A stretch of DNA of 64,000 nucleotides, taken from NCBI GenBank assembly GCA_003290165.1, contig QNQO01000546.1, positions 310,001-374,000 of the forward strand, given 5' to 3'. Origin of the DNA: Berberis thunbergii (Eukaryota; Streptophyta; Magnoliopsida; Ranunculales; Berberidaceae). The notes under the pieces were generated by a model. The model had not been told where the DNA came from. It saw only the letters and a list, made by a program, of their open reading frames with translations, and did not search any database. Every line of letters starts with the position of its first letter. Within the stretch, counting starts at the first letter, position 1. Positions 33,033 through 48,000 of this stretch are shown piece by piece. The position numbers and the translations under genes were made by a program.

Positions 33033-36000
33033 CTGCAAGAATTCACATCCACTTGATCATGGTACAGAATTAAAAAAAATAAAATTGAAAAATCCAAGAA
33101 ATCAAACTGAAGCTTATTCAAACAGCCAATCTGAAAAGGCTGGTGACAGAACCATCATGAATGAACATGGACATTCATTTCAGCGGGACTAAATAAATTC
33201 GTCCCAGTTTCTAACCCCTGGATTTGAAACAATCTGCACGAAATGAGCTATGTCCTCAGGGAAACCAATTTATGTACTTGTCTTTCTTTACCAGTTCCTT
33301 ATTAATGCGTAAGTGGATCAAGAGAGGTTCTAGGTCTAAGGTAGTGGCGTGTACAAAATTTACAATAATTTTGGTCACCCTTTTGCTCTTTGGATCCCAT
33401 CTTCTCAAAGTATTACCATGCATGTTGAGAATATTGAATGGTGCTTGGCCAGCTAGAGGTGGAATTCTTTTGCTGGAATCAAGCCCTAGAGTGAGGCTGA
33501 AGGTGTTTCTAGAGCCGGTCATGGAGAATTGCTTAGTGTTTCAGGCTGAGGAAGTTGTGGAATCCAGTAATAGAGCTTTCAATGCTATTGGAAAGATGGT
33601 ACCAGATGGACTAGAGTGCTAAAAGAATAGAGTAGAGATGGAGTTCTCCTATAAGACATGGTGGGTTAGGGTATGTATTAGAATCCTAAGATTGCCATCA
33701 AAATAATGTGGTTGAGATTGTTTAGAGTTAGTACAGTGCTTTAAAGTTTTGGGTTTGAAGAGTGGTCAGAATCGGTCGAAAAAATATAGGATCTCCAAAG
33801 AGAGATTAGATCTCATACACATAAAAAAACCTGTCCCCTTGAAACTAGGCACTGGGGCCACCCAATTTCAAACACAAGCAACATCTACCAATCTTCTTCA
33901 AAGAATAACTCCCGAAGAAGATGAGGGGGTATGTGGGAAAGGCCTCAAGCTGGAGTTAGGGCGATGGCTGCGTGTGTATGTGTCGTGCACCATCCAAGTG
34001 CATGCACTTCTCAAACACCAAGGCTTTTCAGCTCAACCAGCATAGTCTGAGGTAGGTGATGTTCCAGGTGTGCGATTTGAACTCCCCCAAGACCAATTTT
34101 ATTGATTAATTAGCTTGAACTAAAAAGGCTACACTCCCATGGGGTGAGTAAGTGGGGACCATATCGATATACATGAGTGGAGTGCTCCGCTTGGTATTAG
34201 GTTAAATGATGTTTTCGTTAGGATTGTAACACTGAATTCAAAGATTGGGGGAGAATTCATTCTCGGCGCTTAAAAATTTCCCCCAACTGATTCAAATTTG
34301 ACTGAAGAGGCTTACACTTATAATCGGCTTACACTTCAATACTGATTGAAAGTGAAAATGAGGATAGTGACGGAGATGCTCAGTACAAAATAATTAGCAA
34401 AAATAAAATTATGTAGAGTGCCAATGGCACGAGGCATACTCTAGTAATATTACAAATAAGAGAGTTTAGTTCGTAAAATTGTTAACACGAAAAAGCACTT
34501 CACATTCAATTAAAAATCTTTCAAAGGAAAACCCTTCAATTTATCCTTGATAATGCTCCATAACAATTAGCACCAAAACCTCCATGTAAATGTTGCCCAC
34601 CTTGAGACACTATCATACAACGCCTATTTCTCATTCCATGATGACCAACAAATAAGGTAAAAAACAAAATGCATACAAATTACCAAGATTCCTATGAATA
34701 ATATGGTCAACCATTTCTTGCACAACCCAATAAGGCTTTTGAATAACACCCAACAAAAAGCATACACATTTACCAAGATCCCTATGAAGAGATATGGTCA
34801 ACAAACTCTTGCACTCCCCAATAAGGATTTTGAGAACACCCACGAGACTCCTTGCTTATTAGGGAGGCCTTGAAACAAATGGGGAAGTGTAAGCTATGAG
34901 ACTCAGTCCATGATTGAACTGAGGAGTCCTAATTAGGCTTGAGCCTCACTTGAGAAGGTGTTGTGCCTCAGTTTCAGCATGCGTGTTTTAAATAAAAACA
35001 CACATTTTTATTTAAAAAAAAAACTTTGTATCCAAAGCCCAAATTTCAACCCTTTATCGTAGCCCTTATGATTGTGTTATGTTAAATTGCTATGACTTAC
35101 TGGTAGTTGACTGGATAACATAGTGTTTTTCAAAACATAACATACATTGATGATGTGTATTGTGTTTTCACTTACATGCCATGGGTTTCGTAGTAATCTA
35201 GAAGTATGTGGCCTTACTATGTGCATGAATATCTTCATATTGTTGTCACTAACATTTGATAAAACATAATGCTTGACTGGACACCATTGAATGCAAGGTA
35301 TTCCTTCTTTATTATGCTTGTTTCAGCTTATTTCAATGAATTGTTGATATATTTACGTTATTCTTATTTTCTATGGGTCTTCACTATTTTATTTTATTTT
35401 AGCATTCTATCACCTTACTTTACCAAAAGAAAAAAAATGAAGCTTACACCATATTTTCGCCTCATGCCTTGACTAGTACCAGAAGCCTCTTAAAACCTTG
35501 TCTGCTTGTAGTTGCAATGTATATTTTCTTGTGTGTCATAGTACATGATAGTAGTTGTCTTTTCCCTTGACTAGTCGTCTACGGCTTTTTATGTGTTCCC
35601 AACAAGTGCCTTCTTTATGTTGGTGTCAGTCTGTTAATCATTCTTCAACTGTCCACGGTCAATGCTTGGGTAATCCTATGGTGTCAGTGTGTATGTTGGT
35701 TTTTGTCACCCCATATACCATTTTATGATTTGGACCGAAAGTTTAGGATTACAGACTAATTGAAGTTTAAAATTCTAATTCCAATTTTTGTTAACCAATA
35801 ACTCGTAGGTGTCGTTTTTACCTTTTAGGGAAAAGTGTTCATAACTAATAAAGATTGAGTTATTTATAGCATTCCAAGTGGGACATCTTGAGTCTGTATG
35901 TTTGACTTGAGGGGTCTCTAAGAACTAATAAGGATTTTGTTCAAAATTCATGTTCTAAGAGCATCTCCAATGGTAAAAGTTAAAATGTGGGATCAACCAT

Positions 36001-39000
36001 CCCCCATTTTAACCAAAAGTTAAATTTAGGGGTCCTCTATTTCTTCATCACTCCAACCATTTCCGCTATTTTAACTTTTTCATCATTATTTAAATATATA
36101 TTCCACTGTTTTATATCAATTTAATTTCAATTATACAATTATTAATTTTAACGTAAATATATAATATTATTAATTTCAATTATACTATTATTTAGATACT
36201 TTTTTAATTATATTATTATTGTTAAATATTATACTTTATTAGGAAATTATACCTTTTCAATTATACTATTATTTAGGAAATTAAAGATTTGAAATATTTT
36301 ATTGTTATTTTAGATTTAGGGATGGCTAGGTTGTCCCTAAATTTAGGGGGAAGTTGGATGCGAAGTTATTTTAGGGAATGGTTTAGGGGATTGATTGGAG
36401 CATGAATTTTCTCCCATGAGACCCCTAAAATAGCTGAAAAAACTATTTTAAGGGATCCATTAGAGATGCTCTAAGAAAATTTATCCTCCCTACAAAGAGA
36501 GGGTAGATCTATTGCATTTTATGAAACTCTAATTAATATAATTTGATTATCTTCACATTTGATTTAATTAGGAAAAATTATTGCACCTTAAGTAATTGCA
36601 GTGTTACATCATGAATTGAGATAGTGCTCAGGTTTATTGGGATAGTAAAACTCTTAATTAACGGAGTAACATCTATAATTATTTTGTATTAAGAGCAAAG
36701 ACATTTGGATCTATCAAAACATTAATCTTAGTTATTAATACCATAGCCAACCATACAAGGCCTGGATACACTCTTGTTTAAGAAAATGAAAGCTTCCAAA
36801 TTAATATTAAGAACAAGTAAAACATGTTCAGATAGAAATTTCATCAATAAAACTTCTACCTTTCCACATAGTTTTCTTGGAAAAATTAACATTCACGTAT
36901 ACCCGCAAGATGCAGCAGTTATCTATCGCACCATCTCTTTCCACAACCCAAAGTCCCTGAGATTCAATAGTATTAATAAAAACAGTGAGAATCAAATAAA
37001 AATTAAATGAAAAGAAAGAAAGGAAAACGCACAAGAATGACGTTGCGTTGAAAGTGTTTTTTCCGTAGAAAAAAAAAAGAAAAAAAATCTTCACTTGAAT
37101 TGAAAAAATGAACTTTGCAAAGGAACCATGATTTGCAATCAAGGTGACACGTTTCTCAAGGAACACATCATCCTCGCAAATTGTGCCACAACACCTCGGC
37201 TGCAAACATGGTGGCAAAATCTTGGTTCCCAAGTATTTTTGTAAAATAATACATTCAAAATAATTTTCATGGACATGACAAGAAGTTATGATTATGATGT
37301 TTGAATGCCTCGTGTGTGTTTCTTGTGATAATATTTCCATTTCTCACATCTTGTAGAATGTATAAATAATTTTTTTATCAACAAAACAAAATTGTATCAT
37401 ATACCAAAGCAAGAGACAAAAAGTATACATCATACCTTAAAGTATTTGTACTATCTCACCCCAGTCAAACATACAAGAGGAAAAGTGAGTGTTTTGAATA
37501 TAATTCAATATATCCCATGTATGGCCCCAAACCCATAGAGTGATTTTAGTTTCTATCCACAAACTATGTACATCTTTGAAAATATTGTTGAAGATCCTAT
37601 TGTTTTCTCTCCCTCCAAATTACCCAAGCTATGGTATGAATCATTCGAACCCAAACCCACTTCCTAATGAGTGACAAGTGGGAGCTACCCAAGTTTGTTG
37701 ATGACCATGTCTCTACCCACTGCTGAATGGAATCAGGAATTACTGCTTGCAATCTAAATTCACTAAAGCATTCAGTCTAAAGGTCATTGGTAAAGGAGCA
37801 TGTAAGAAGGAGATGATCAAGAGCACCACACACGGAGCAATGATTAGGAATCCACAGGCCACTTTTAAAGGCTATTTGTAGAATTTATAAGTTTCATTTC
37901 ACATTAGAGGCATAATTGATGGCTGGTTGGAGAAGACTTCACCTAAGCTACCCTTTGTAAGTTTATTTTAAATTATTGAAGCCTTTTTTTCCTTTTATAT
38001 CAACTTTTCCTATTGGGTTGACTTAGTTTTTTTATTAGGTTGAAAATGAAATACTAGTAAGAATAGTTTGTTCAATTCCTCCACCTTTTCAATAATTTAA
38101 TCTTTGATTCTATTTATAAATATTTAGTGTATTGCAAATGATCAATCTGTTAATACTTGTGCTTGATTTCGATATGGTATGCATAACCAAAAGCATTTGA
38201 TATTAATAGCTTACATGAGAGAAGTAATATTAAGGTTATGTAAATTTCTTTCCAGGTGAAGAAGATTACAGAATTTTGACATAAAATTCTTGAGTATTCC
38301 AAGTGACTTTCCAAAACATCAATGATTTCTAATTTTTATTGTTATAAGGATCGAGGAGTAGGTACAGCTTTGGGGGACTGAAATGAAGGACGTATGATTT
38401 AAAAGCGTGCCTTCTAACACCCTAGGTTCAGTCTAGTTATTTCTATTTTAGGGAAATCCAATCTAGCAAAAGAACAAGGGAAAAAAGGATCCATGAAGAG
38501 TGCAAGAAGATTTGCATAAAACCATTTGGATTCAAGAGAAACTAAATTATAATCCCATTCTAACAAAAACTACAAGATATGTATTTTGGATTTGTTTTGG
38601 AACCTGGAAGATTGAGTTATTTGTGCACAAAGCTGATGGCGTTTTGTCAACTTTATGTTATAAGGAAAACCCCATAAGCTCGATGATACAGGCAAAACCA
38701 GCTTTTAGCCATAACTAGTGTCATTCCTAACTGTACATCATGCACTGTAAGTTTGCTGCAACTGATACATGTAACATTGAATTGGTAAAGTGCTGATTTT
38801 CAGAAGGAATATCATCTCCGAGCACATCATTTCAGGTTGAGCTCAATGGTTATGATGGAATAACAATGATGAAGATGAAGAAAAAACAATTAAGACAAGA
38901 ATATGGAACATAAAATGCTGAAAAATGGTTACAATTAAATTAGGCATCAAACAACATATGTAACCACTTAAAAACAAATAAATAAATGCAACAATTCGTA

Positions 39001-42000
39001 TGCAGAAAACTAAATAAATTGACCAAAACGCTTTTTCGATTATTAAAAATAGATGGATCAAATTGTCATTATTAAAAACCTACCAAGTTCGGTTTGATAG
39101 TGGATTTTGAAGTTTTAAAGCTGATTAAATATTAGGGTTGTTTTGACTTTGGGTCCATTTGGTCTATCGAAATAGAGTTTGGTGACAATTTTGAAAATTG
39201 TTCCAGTCTGGGGTCCAAAATATTGACCAACCTATAGACAAAAGATATTCTTTCACTGTAAAGTATAAACGTTAAGAACAAAGGGCTATTTTGAGTTTGG
39301 GGTCCATTTAGTTTATCATAAGATAATAGTGTTACTAAATAAAAATGGGAAAGATAACTCATCATTCATCGGTTATGGTTGGTAGGTCAGTGTTATGCAA
39401 ACCTTGATTTGGTCAGAAATTTTATTGGTGGTTTGGTTTACAAAACATCAAAACTGATATAGTTTGGTCCGGTTGTTGATTTGTAAACAGAACTGAATAG
39501 TGCACACCTATAGCCCGACCCACAGAACTGAATGTTGCTACATGAAGTGTATTTTTTTGCATGTTAACATTTAAGGATGTAGCAATGTTCCTTACTACAT
39601 GAAGAATGGAAAATTATAATCTAGAAGATGAAACATATAAAAGCTCCTATCATAATACATCCAACAATTTTCTTGTTTGCATCAACAATAATATATCCAA
39701 CAATAAAATACATAATAGAATACCTTAGGATAATTACTTAAATGTATTAACCGTCACAATATTATATAATAACCCAGCCTAGAAAAGTACCTCAACACGG
39801 AAATAATCCCCATAAGGTACGTCACTGATTTCTTGTGATGTCTCAATCACCAAAGTACTAGCAGAAAATGAAAATTCCAGATGTCAATAATGCAACAAAT
39901 AAAAACTAATATATTCTAAGCTAATCTAAAGCCACACTAAAATACGAAAAACCCTAGCAAAAGATAACAAGAGATCAATAAAAATAACTGAGATTTTATT
40001 AATTGATCAATCAACCATAATCTAGTTCTCAAGCCTTATTTATAAGTCTAATGGCTTCTTTGGCAAGTAACTAAACTTAACCCTAACTAAGCTTACATTA
40101 TCCTCCCTGGGTTGAAAAGCTCATCTTCGAGCTTGAAATCGAAGAAGTCCGATGAACACAAGTAACCGATTGTAAAACATAATGCAAAGTGCACTCAAAG
40201 TAGTCGACCTCAGACCTTTCCACGATATACGCTAAAAACACTTTAACCAACTCAGAAATAGCGTAAGGTGACTCAAAAAACCATAATTTATAATAAACCT
40301 ATTGAGTTGACTCTTGCGCATAAGCTCGCACAACAAAGCATTCCCAACATGAATCAACATAATCATTGTCACTCAATATGTCTACCATTGTAGAACACCA
40401 TCCTCTTTGACCAAAAATAGGAAAAAAATGACCCACATGTCGAAAATCAAGTAGTGTTATGGTGCCTTTAACTTCTACAAAAAAGTTGGAGGGACTTTGA
40501 CAAACATAACAACTCGTCTTGCTTTTTTCACATCCTTTCAAGTGCACCTTTCTCCAATATTTTTTGAAGCACACTCATCCTATCGTCAAATATCTTGGTC
40601 ATCCCTTGGTACATCTCCGCCTTTTGCTTCTTTTTAATCTCTCCATGCCTTTTCTGGTTCTTTCCAAGTATAAAAAAAAAATGAGTCAAGGCGTGCACAA
40701 TACATCACTAGCAGGTGGGGAAGGTGGTGGTGGTATAAGAGAAACAAATTCAGGTTGGGAGTAAGAGGGGACAAGTAATTTGTGTGGTTGTGGATAGTAA
40801 AATTGGTTATGGGTGTTGGACACTGGAGATATTGAATTCAACTTAGGTTTAGGCTATATGAATATTGGTATGGGGACAAAAAAAAAATATGGGTATGGAT
40901 ATTCAGAATAATATGGGTCACTTATTTTTTTATGTTGGGGTGCTTACTGTTGCAGGGGTGCACATAACATGGCTGGTCCAGGGACTGTATTGAAAACTTA
41001 GAGTAGAGACTTGTTTTGTAAAATCAGAGCATGGGAGTACACAACCACTTACTGAGGTGTAAATAACAGGTCTGGACCAGGGAAAACTTAAAATTTTCAG
41101 ATGAGGGGCTTACTTGGAATTATTCTTGAGGGACCTGGTTATGAAAATAGGAGGATTCTTCTCCAACACCATCTGGAACACAAAAATAGGGGGTTGTGAC
41201 GGTGACGTCGGTTTCGGTTGCGGTTGCAACTTGCGGATGGACAGGGATTTTGTCTTCTCTTGTTTCACTTTCTTATTTCTTTTCTCAACTTCTACTCAAT
41301 CTTCAATCTTCTTCCCTTTCTTTTTCAAATAATCAATTCTTCTTCCTTTGAACCTCTTTCCAAACAAATTAATGAAGAATTATTTGGCTCTGATATCAAT
41401 TGACAGATTCTAAGATAACAAACCACAATCAACCACAACCAATATTCTATTCTACATTAATCAACAAAAAAAATTAGCAAAAGTTAACAAGAGATAAGTT
41501 AAAATAACTCAATTTTATTAATCAATCAACCAACCACAATCTAATTCTCAAGCCTTATTTATATGCCTAATGGCTTCTTTGACAAGTAACTAAAACTAAC
41601 CCTAACTAATATGGCTTTACTATACTAGGCCCAATTACAATTAATACTACCTAAGTAATCCTAATTAACTCGTTTACATAAAAAACTCACAATATGTTTG
41701 CATGATAACAAACAAAGAAGCCAATTATACTTGTTCACAGTGTAATGGCAACCAAAAAATATATAAATAAATAAAGGGGTATCAATGAATGCTACACAAA
41801 AGCAAGAGGAGCCATAAGTGCCAGTGACTATATACTTTACTATATGCGTATGTTAATTTTTTATTGTTTTCCTTAAATAGCATTTATCTCGTGTTTGTTT
41901 TGAGAACTTATGTTATTTTGGGATTTCTTTCTTGGGGACTAAAATTTTCATGTATTAACCATAATTGTTTGAATTTCTTCGAGATTGCTTGGAAATTTTT

Positions 42001-45000
42001 CATGTATGCTTTTGCTTGGTCATGGAGAAGTTTGGAAAGGTAAAAATGATGAAGAAGACAGTGCTAGAAGAAAAGAATAAGGATTGTTCCAAAGGGGTTG
42101 CAACTTGACAACAAAGGTATGCTCGATCGCCTATGACAAGACTCACGATCACTTAATGATTGCTTGTCCTTTGCTAGTGTCATCAGGAGCTATTTTCTTA
42201 CAGAATTTAGAATTCATAATCTGAATGTTGGTAGTCTAAATCATGGTCGGATACTTGGAAAGTTGAATCCCTTTGATTCTTGTATGTATGGGTGGGATAG
42301 TTTCATTAACATCAACATCAACTTGTAGATGATATATTTTGTTAATTGGATAGGTGAGTTCCTCTCTCACCTCCTATTTTTTTTTAGTAATACAATACCC
42401 CAGCAGACCAGGTTGGTAAGGCCTCGTAAAGCCTCAAAATCAAACAGAGGCCAAGTGGTTTGAAAGGATTATTAGGAACTTCCTTTGGTGTGGTAGTGAG
42501 GATGACAAAGGATTTCATCCCTTGAATTGGGATTTAGTGTATATGCTCAAAGAAATTGGAGGACTTGGCATTCTGGCTTTGTCAGTGGTTATGAAGATAT
42601 GGTATTGAAAGAGAAAGCTACATAAAAAGGTCACCCAATAGGGTCAAGGTGGACTCCTACGCTACTCGTTTTTATGGCACAAGTACTTGAAAGAAAATTT
42701 CTAATTTTCTCGCTGTAATTTCAAAAAGAGTTCCTTAAAGAAATGAAGGTGATTGTCGGCAAATGTGTCAAGGTTAAATTTTGCTATGATGTATGGTATG
42801 GAGATCAATTTTCAAATACAATTTTCAAAATTTTTTACCGTATGTGTGAGAAAATGTACTGTGGTAAATGAGTATGGTGATTGCATCATTGATGTCATGA
42901 ATCGGGAGTTTTATCTTCATAGAATGACACTTTCTACAGTGAAAAATGGCGGAGTTTGTTGCATTATCTAGGGTTTTACAAGTCTTATGTTGGGGAATCA
43001 AGAGGGTAAATGGATCAAGGAAGAGGATAAGAACAATGGTTTCTTAGTGTGTTCACTTTTTCTAGATTAACTATGAATCAAGCACATGCAGATGCTTTTG
43101 TTGAAGGTTTCCTTGGAGTACGGCATGGGTTACTTCAACGCCTTAGCTCTTGGTACTTGGACATTGGAATTTAGCTTTAGCTGGTCTTGACCAAGAAACT
43201 AACGATTTCACTTGATGGGCCGGGAATGCCCTGCATATTCATCTAGGTACACATAAATCACATGTGTAATGTACAAATAAATGGAAGGAGCCCCTCAATT
43301 TTAGTCTAATTCTTTGCTACATCTATTTGATTTGTCGTGATTCCATCAATCCGGGATAACTGTATGTGCTTCGTTTTTTCAAAAACAAGTATGCAATTGA
43401 TGGTAATGTAAGAAATCAAATGTGATCCCTTGTTACTATCCCTCATTTTTTGCAATAAAAAGCCTTCCCAGTACCCCCATGAATCAGATAATACTATGTT
43501 ATTGCCGCTTTAAACCCCATCTCTCTCTTTCCTTTTTGCGCCTCCATGTCCCTCGCGTTTGGCGGCATGGGGGAGCAAAACAAAAAAGGGATCCTATCCA
43601 CTTATTCCGACCGAAGATAATAAGCTCATGAGCTTGGTGTTACTTAAACATCAAGAAAATATAACTATTCCAAATAGGAATTCCTTGCTCATAGATGTTC
43701 ATTTGAGCATATATCTTATATATGATGTGTGTAAACTATAAAAACGAGTCAAAGTAGATTGATCCACACTAGCACTTCCACGTAATAACTCAACCAGGGG
43801 TGATCTGATTACATGAATAGCGTCGGGTACACCTGTCACGATTTTGATTGCCCAATAACAAATTTGGTCCCAAGGTAAGGAATAACCAGTTACACCAAAA
43901 GCAATATACTACAGAAGTAAGGGTTGACAATATCGGCACCGTACTTCAAGAAGGCAATGTATTGCTTGGGCGAGCCCTAAGGAAAGGATACATATCAAAA
44001 TGAGACATTCCTCTTGTTTTAATTCGAAAAAGTACGGGATAAAAAAAAATTTGACCCTTCAAGTATTCTAAACATCGTAAAAATGGAGAGGAAAAGAGGG
44101 ATATATGTGGTATATCCATCCATATTGACCAATTCATAAGCGCTTTTTTGTTATTTATATATTTATAGCAGACAAAATGCAATTTTGTCTAATTTTGAAT
44201 TCTTTCTGTTCGGGTGCAGGTAGGATGCAATCTTCACAGACATGTCTACTTCACCGAGCCTCTCTCCGAAGCGGTGCCCATACATCCTGCCTAATTTACT
44301 AATTCACAGGGAGGTGATTTTTCATAATTGAAAAATGTTTCAGAAGAGACTTCAAAAGTAGATGGCAATTGATGGACATTTATCTCTTGAGAAAAGGTTT
44401 AGGTTTGGCCTCAATGAAAATAAAATGGAGCACCTAACGATGCAGCTTCACAACCAAGAACTAAAGGGTTGAAGGGAGATAGTGCATCAAACTGTTCGCA
44501 AAAGCCAACTTGATCCTCTTCAATAATTTTCTATGAGGAACTACTAAACTAAATCACTTGCTACCTATGAAATTCATAAATGAAGTAGTTAATGGTGGGG
44601 TTACCATTCTCTTCTCTGAAGTGACGAATTTTGTATGTGTTCCTAAGAAAAGGAATTTGTTCACTTTTGAGGTATCAAATGGGCGCAGAAACACATAATA
44701 ACTCTTGAGTGGAAATTGAAAAAAGATGTAGCTCCAATTCCTTCAGAAAAAGGTAAGATCTTCGGCGCAAGAAGAAGGGGTTCGTGGGATCCGCTCAAGT
44801 ACCCACTGGTTTAGGTTAATATCTAATGTGTTTTTCTGACCGGAGAGGTTATTTTTGGAGGAGAAATATAATTATATAGAATTAATGAAATATAGGATCC
44901 CTTCAAGTAATGATTTGTCCGGCAAAAAAAAGTCCCCATTTGGAAGAGAAAAGTGGAATGTTAGTGTGGATGATTTAGAAGATATAATTGGAGGACATGT

Positions 45001-48000
45001 ATGGTTAGGTTCCATTTGTATATTTGGTGACTTTTTGACTTACAGGTAGAAATAAATTTTCGTAATAAAAATGCTTTTATCGCCAATACGGTTTTTTTCC
45101 AAATGTTTTTATGATCCAATCAAACAACATGCTGCTTCCAACATAGGAGTTGCCAAAAGTAAAATCCGAGAAAAAGAACCAATTGTGTGGAAAATACTTC
45201 AAGAAGTTATGCAGGGGCATCTTGTATTGTTGAGTAGAGCACCTACTTTGCATAGATTAGGCATATAGGTTCAAGTCCCTCTATCTCCAAAAAATATCAA
45301 ATTTCCTTTCTAACTAACTTGTTGTAACACGTGTGTTGCCCAGGGCAAGAGGGGCATGATGACTTGACATCATCCTCACTAGGTAAAATCAGATATGTAA
45401 TTATTGGAATAATTGTTGGAGACTCAAATGATGGATATGCAAGCCAATGTGGTAATTGCGGTTTGCGGATAGTGGACCCTTCACGGTCCAGGACCGATTT
45501 AAGATTAAACGTATTAATCGGTATATTTTTTAAAAGTAAATATTTTTATGTCATCATTAATGTAAATTATAATAAATAACATATCTTGACAATAAAGATT
45601 AATAAGACAAGTATTATAGAGCAACAAAACTTATATTATAGAGAAAATTATGTAATCATATCCAAAACATCACACAATATAAAACAATAACCACTACCCA
45701 ACAAAATCACCAATTAAAATCGGTGACCGCTAAATTCAACCACTAAATACCTAGTTCAGATCAGTCTACCCCCGATTTATACTAAATTGCAGATTAATCG
45801 CTACATAAATAACCTAGATGCAAGCATGACACTGAAAAGGAGGTTATTCAGCCGCACCTTCGAGTACAGCTAACAGGATCAGAGGGATAAAAAATGGCTA
45901 ATTCGTCTTGATTTACGAAGGAAACTAGTATGAAAGGGGTTTTCCCTTAGAATTTCTTTTTTGAGTGGATGGTTTTGTGGAATTTATTTCAATTAAGGTT
46001 GAGCTAGCTCATAGATGTAGGGACATTGATGTCACTTGCTCCTTTTGGACAAATTTCCCAGAGAATGGGGCATATCTTCTTCACTATGAGTGGGTTAGTT
46101 TGGCTTGGAGATTTTGATAACCATGTTTGTTTTATATTGAGTGATTGTTTATGCGCTCGTGGAAAACACTGAATCATATTACCCTTTGGCGGTAATTTGG
46201 GTGGATTGATTAGAACGTCATATCAAATTTCCCACAATATATTTTCAAACTAGAAGACTAACTTGGGAGATCTCATCATTCGTCTTTTCAGGGCCTATCT
46301 TTTGATTTTTTGTGAGCTAATTCTTATCCATTGATAGTGAGACCAAGATAGTCTCAAGGTGTCCTTTCTTTCTATTGTATTGATTTTCAAAGGAAGCAGC
46401 AATATTTTACCTTTAAAAGAAAAAAAAAACCTCACTCGCATTGTAATGCACCACCAAGAGGAGACGCCATCTCCTACTGACAAGATTGTGGTATATCATA
46501 AAGATGGTGGATGATCAATCCAAGGTAGTCGAGGCGAAACGAGGATCCCTCTTATCGCTAATTCCAAAATTCTTACTTTCAAATGGGAAAAGATGATGTA
46601 AAATATCATTCTACCCTAATTTCTAATTTTATCTGCCTGTCGTGTGCCTTGTTTGTGTTTGAGAGAAAGAGAGAACACATGAAATAAATGTAAATGAAAA
46701 ACCTGTTTCTGTACACTCGGTATTTCTGGACTTCCTGACAGCCTCCAAATTTTGCACCTTCACCAGAAATAATCAGAATAAGACGTCAGATTCCAGGAAG
46801 CTCAACCGGAAAATCAAGTTAATATGAACATTTCTCAGTGAGACCTGCTTTCAGCAATCAAAATGCACAAGATACAAGGAGTGTCTTGTTTTTGGAGGCC
46901 CCCTCTTGATATGAAATATGGGAAGTGATTGATGCAAGCAGGTCTACTGTCCAAAGTTTCATCTCACTTTTGTAGAAAAACATAAACAAGGAATTCATAA
47001 AATTTATGAAGGTGCACTGACATACCAAAATATATTTTGATAGGGTGCTGAAATGACACTTCACGAGCACGTCCGAATTGTTCGTGATCATACCAAGAGG
47101 TGCACCTAAAGTCTGACAGACATCAAGAATTGCACATACATAAAACTTGCAATGTAGAAATAGCAAATTATATTGAGCTATAAGGCCATATTCAGTGGAC
47201 TCATCAAGGCAATGGAAACTAACAAATTTGAAAGAGAATTCCTAATAATTGATAGAAAATGGTTCCTGGGTATCGCAGGGCATTTTACCTTTGTCTCCAC
47301 ATCTTCTATGAAAAGTTCCAGTAAAGATAGAAGCATAATCTGAGAAATAGAGATTGAAAAACTCCTCTACCTGAATCTGCAGACCACATATTCAGAATGA
47401 AAATCAAATCAAACATCAGAATACAATATGAAGATCAATTGACATCAGTAGCCAATATCAATAAAACTGAAGTGGGCATAACATATATTTGGTAAAGAAG
47501 ATTAAAATATTACCGGGAACTTTGATTCAGCGACTTCTGTAAAGTAATCAGGTACTGCACACAAAACTACCCGTTACTTGGAATGAACATCAACAGTATA
47601 AAGTCTGGCATTATGCGATAGCCACAACCAGAAATGGGAATGGTATAAGAAATGCACATTGCAGTCCTTTAACAAGGAGAGGTTTGGGTTGGTAGGATCA
47701 AGAAAACAGGCTAACACATATTCTAGAAATAACAGCAGAAAGAGTTTACAGAGAGAAAGACATAATGATAGCACATTGGATAGCACTTAAATGCATGCTC
47801 TCCAAAATTTGAAAAGGGAAGCTCACGGCATCTCCAAGTGAGAAGCAAACTGTTGGGGATTGCTTAATGTAGTTGTTGGGAAACAACATAAGAAGTAACT
47901 CAATGGAGAAGAAAATAAGAAGAACAAACAGTTAGTACTATTATAGAATTAACCCAATGGATGGAAGGCTTCAGTATCCACCTCATCTATAGAAAATGCA

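Noticed and set aside
33224..33622. 132-codon plus-strand frame in an intron
   Set aside because: No recognised domain, no splice context and no homologous pattern known to me. Reported only as unassigned intron content.
43550..43600. Possible plastid tRNA start (GGCGGCATGG)
   Set aside because: Only about ten bases match a plastid tRNA-Cys start, and the rest of the cloverleaf is absent.
45071..45267. Possible functional rpoC1 gene
   Set aside because: Only a small piece is present, fused to trnL and rRNA fragments in a nuclear intron. It is a plastid-derived insert.
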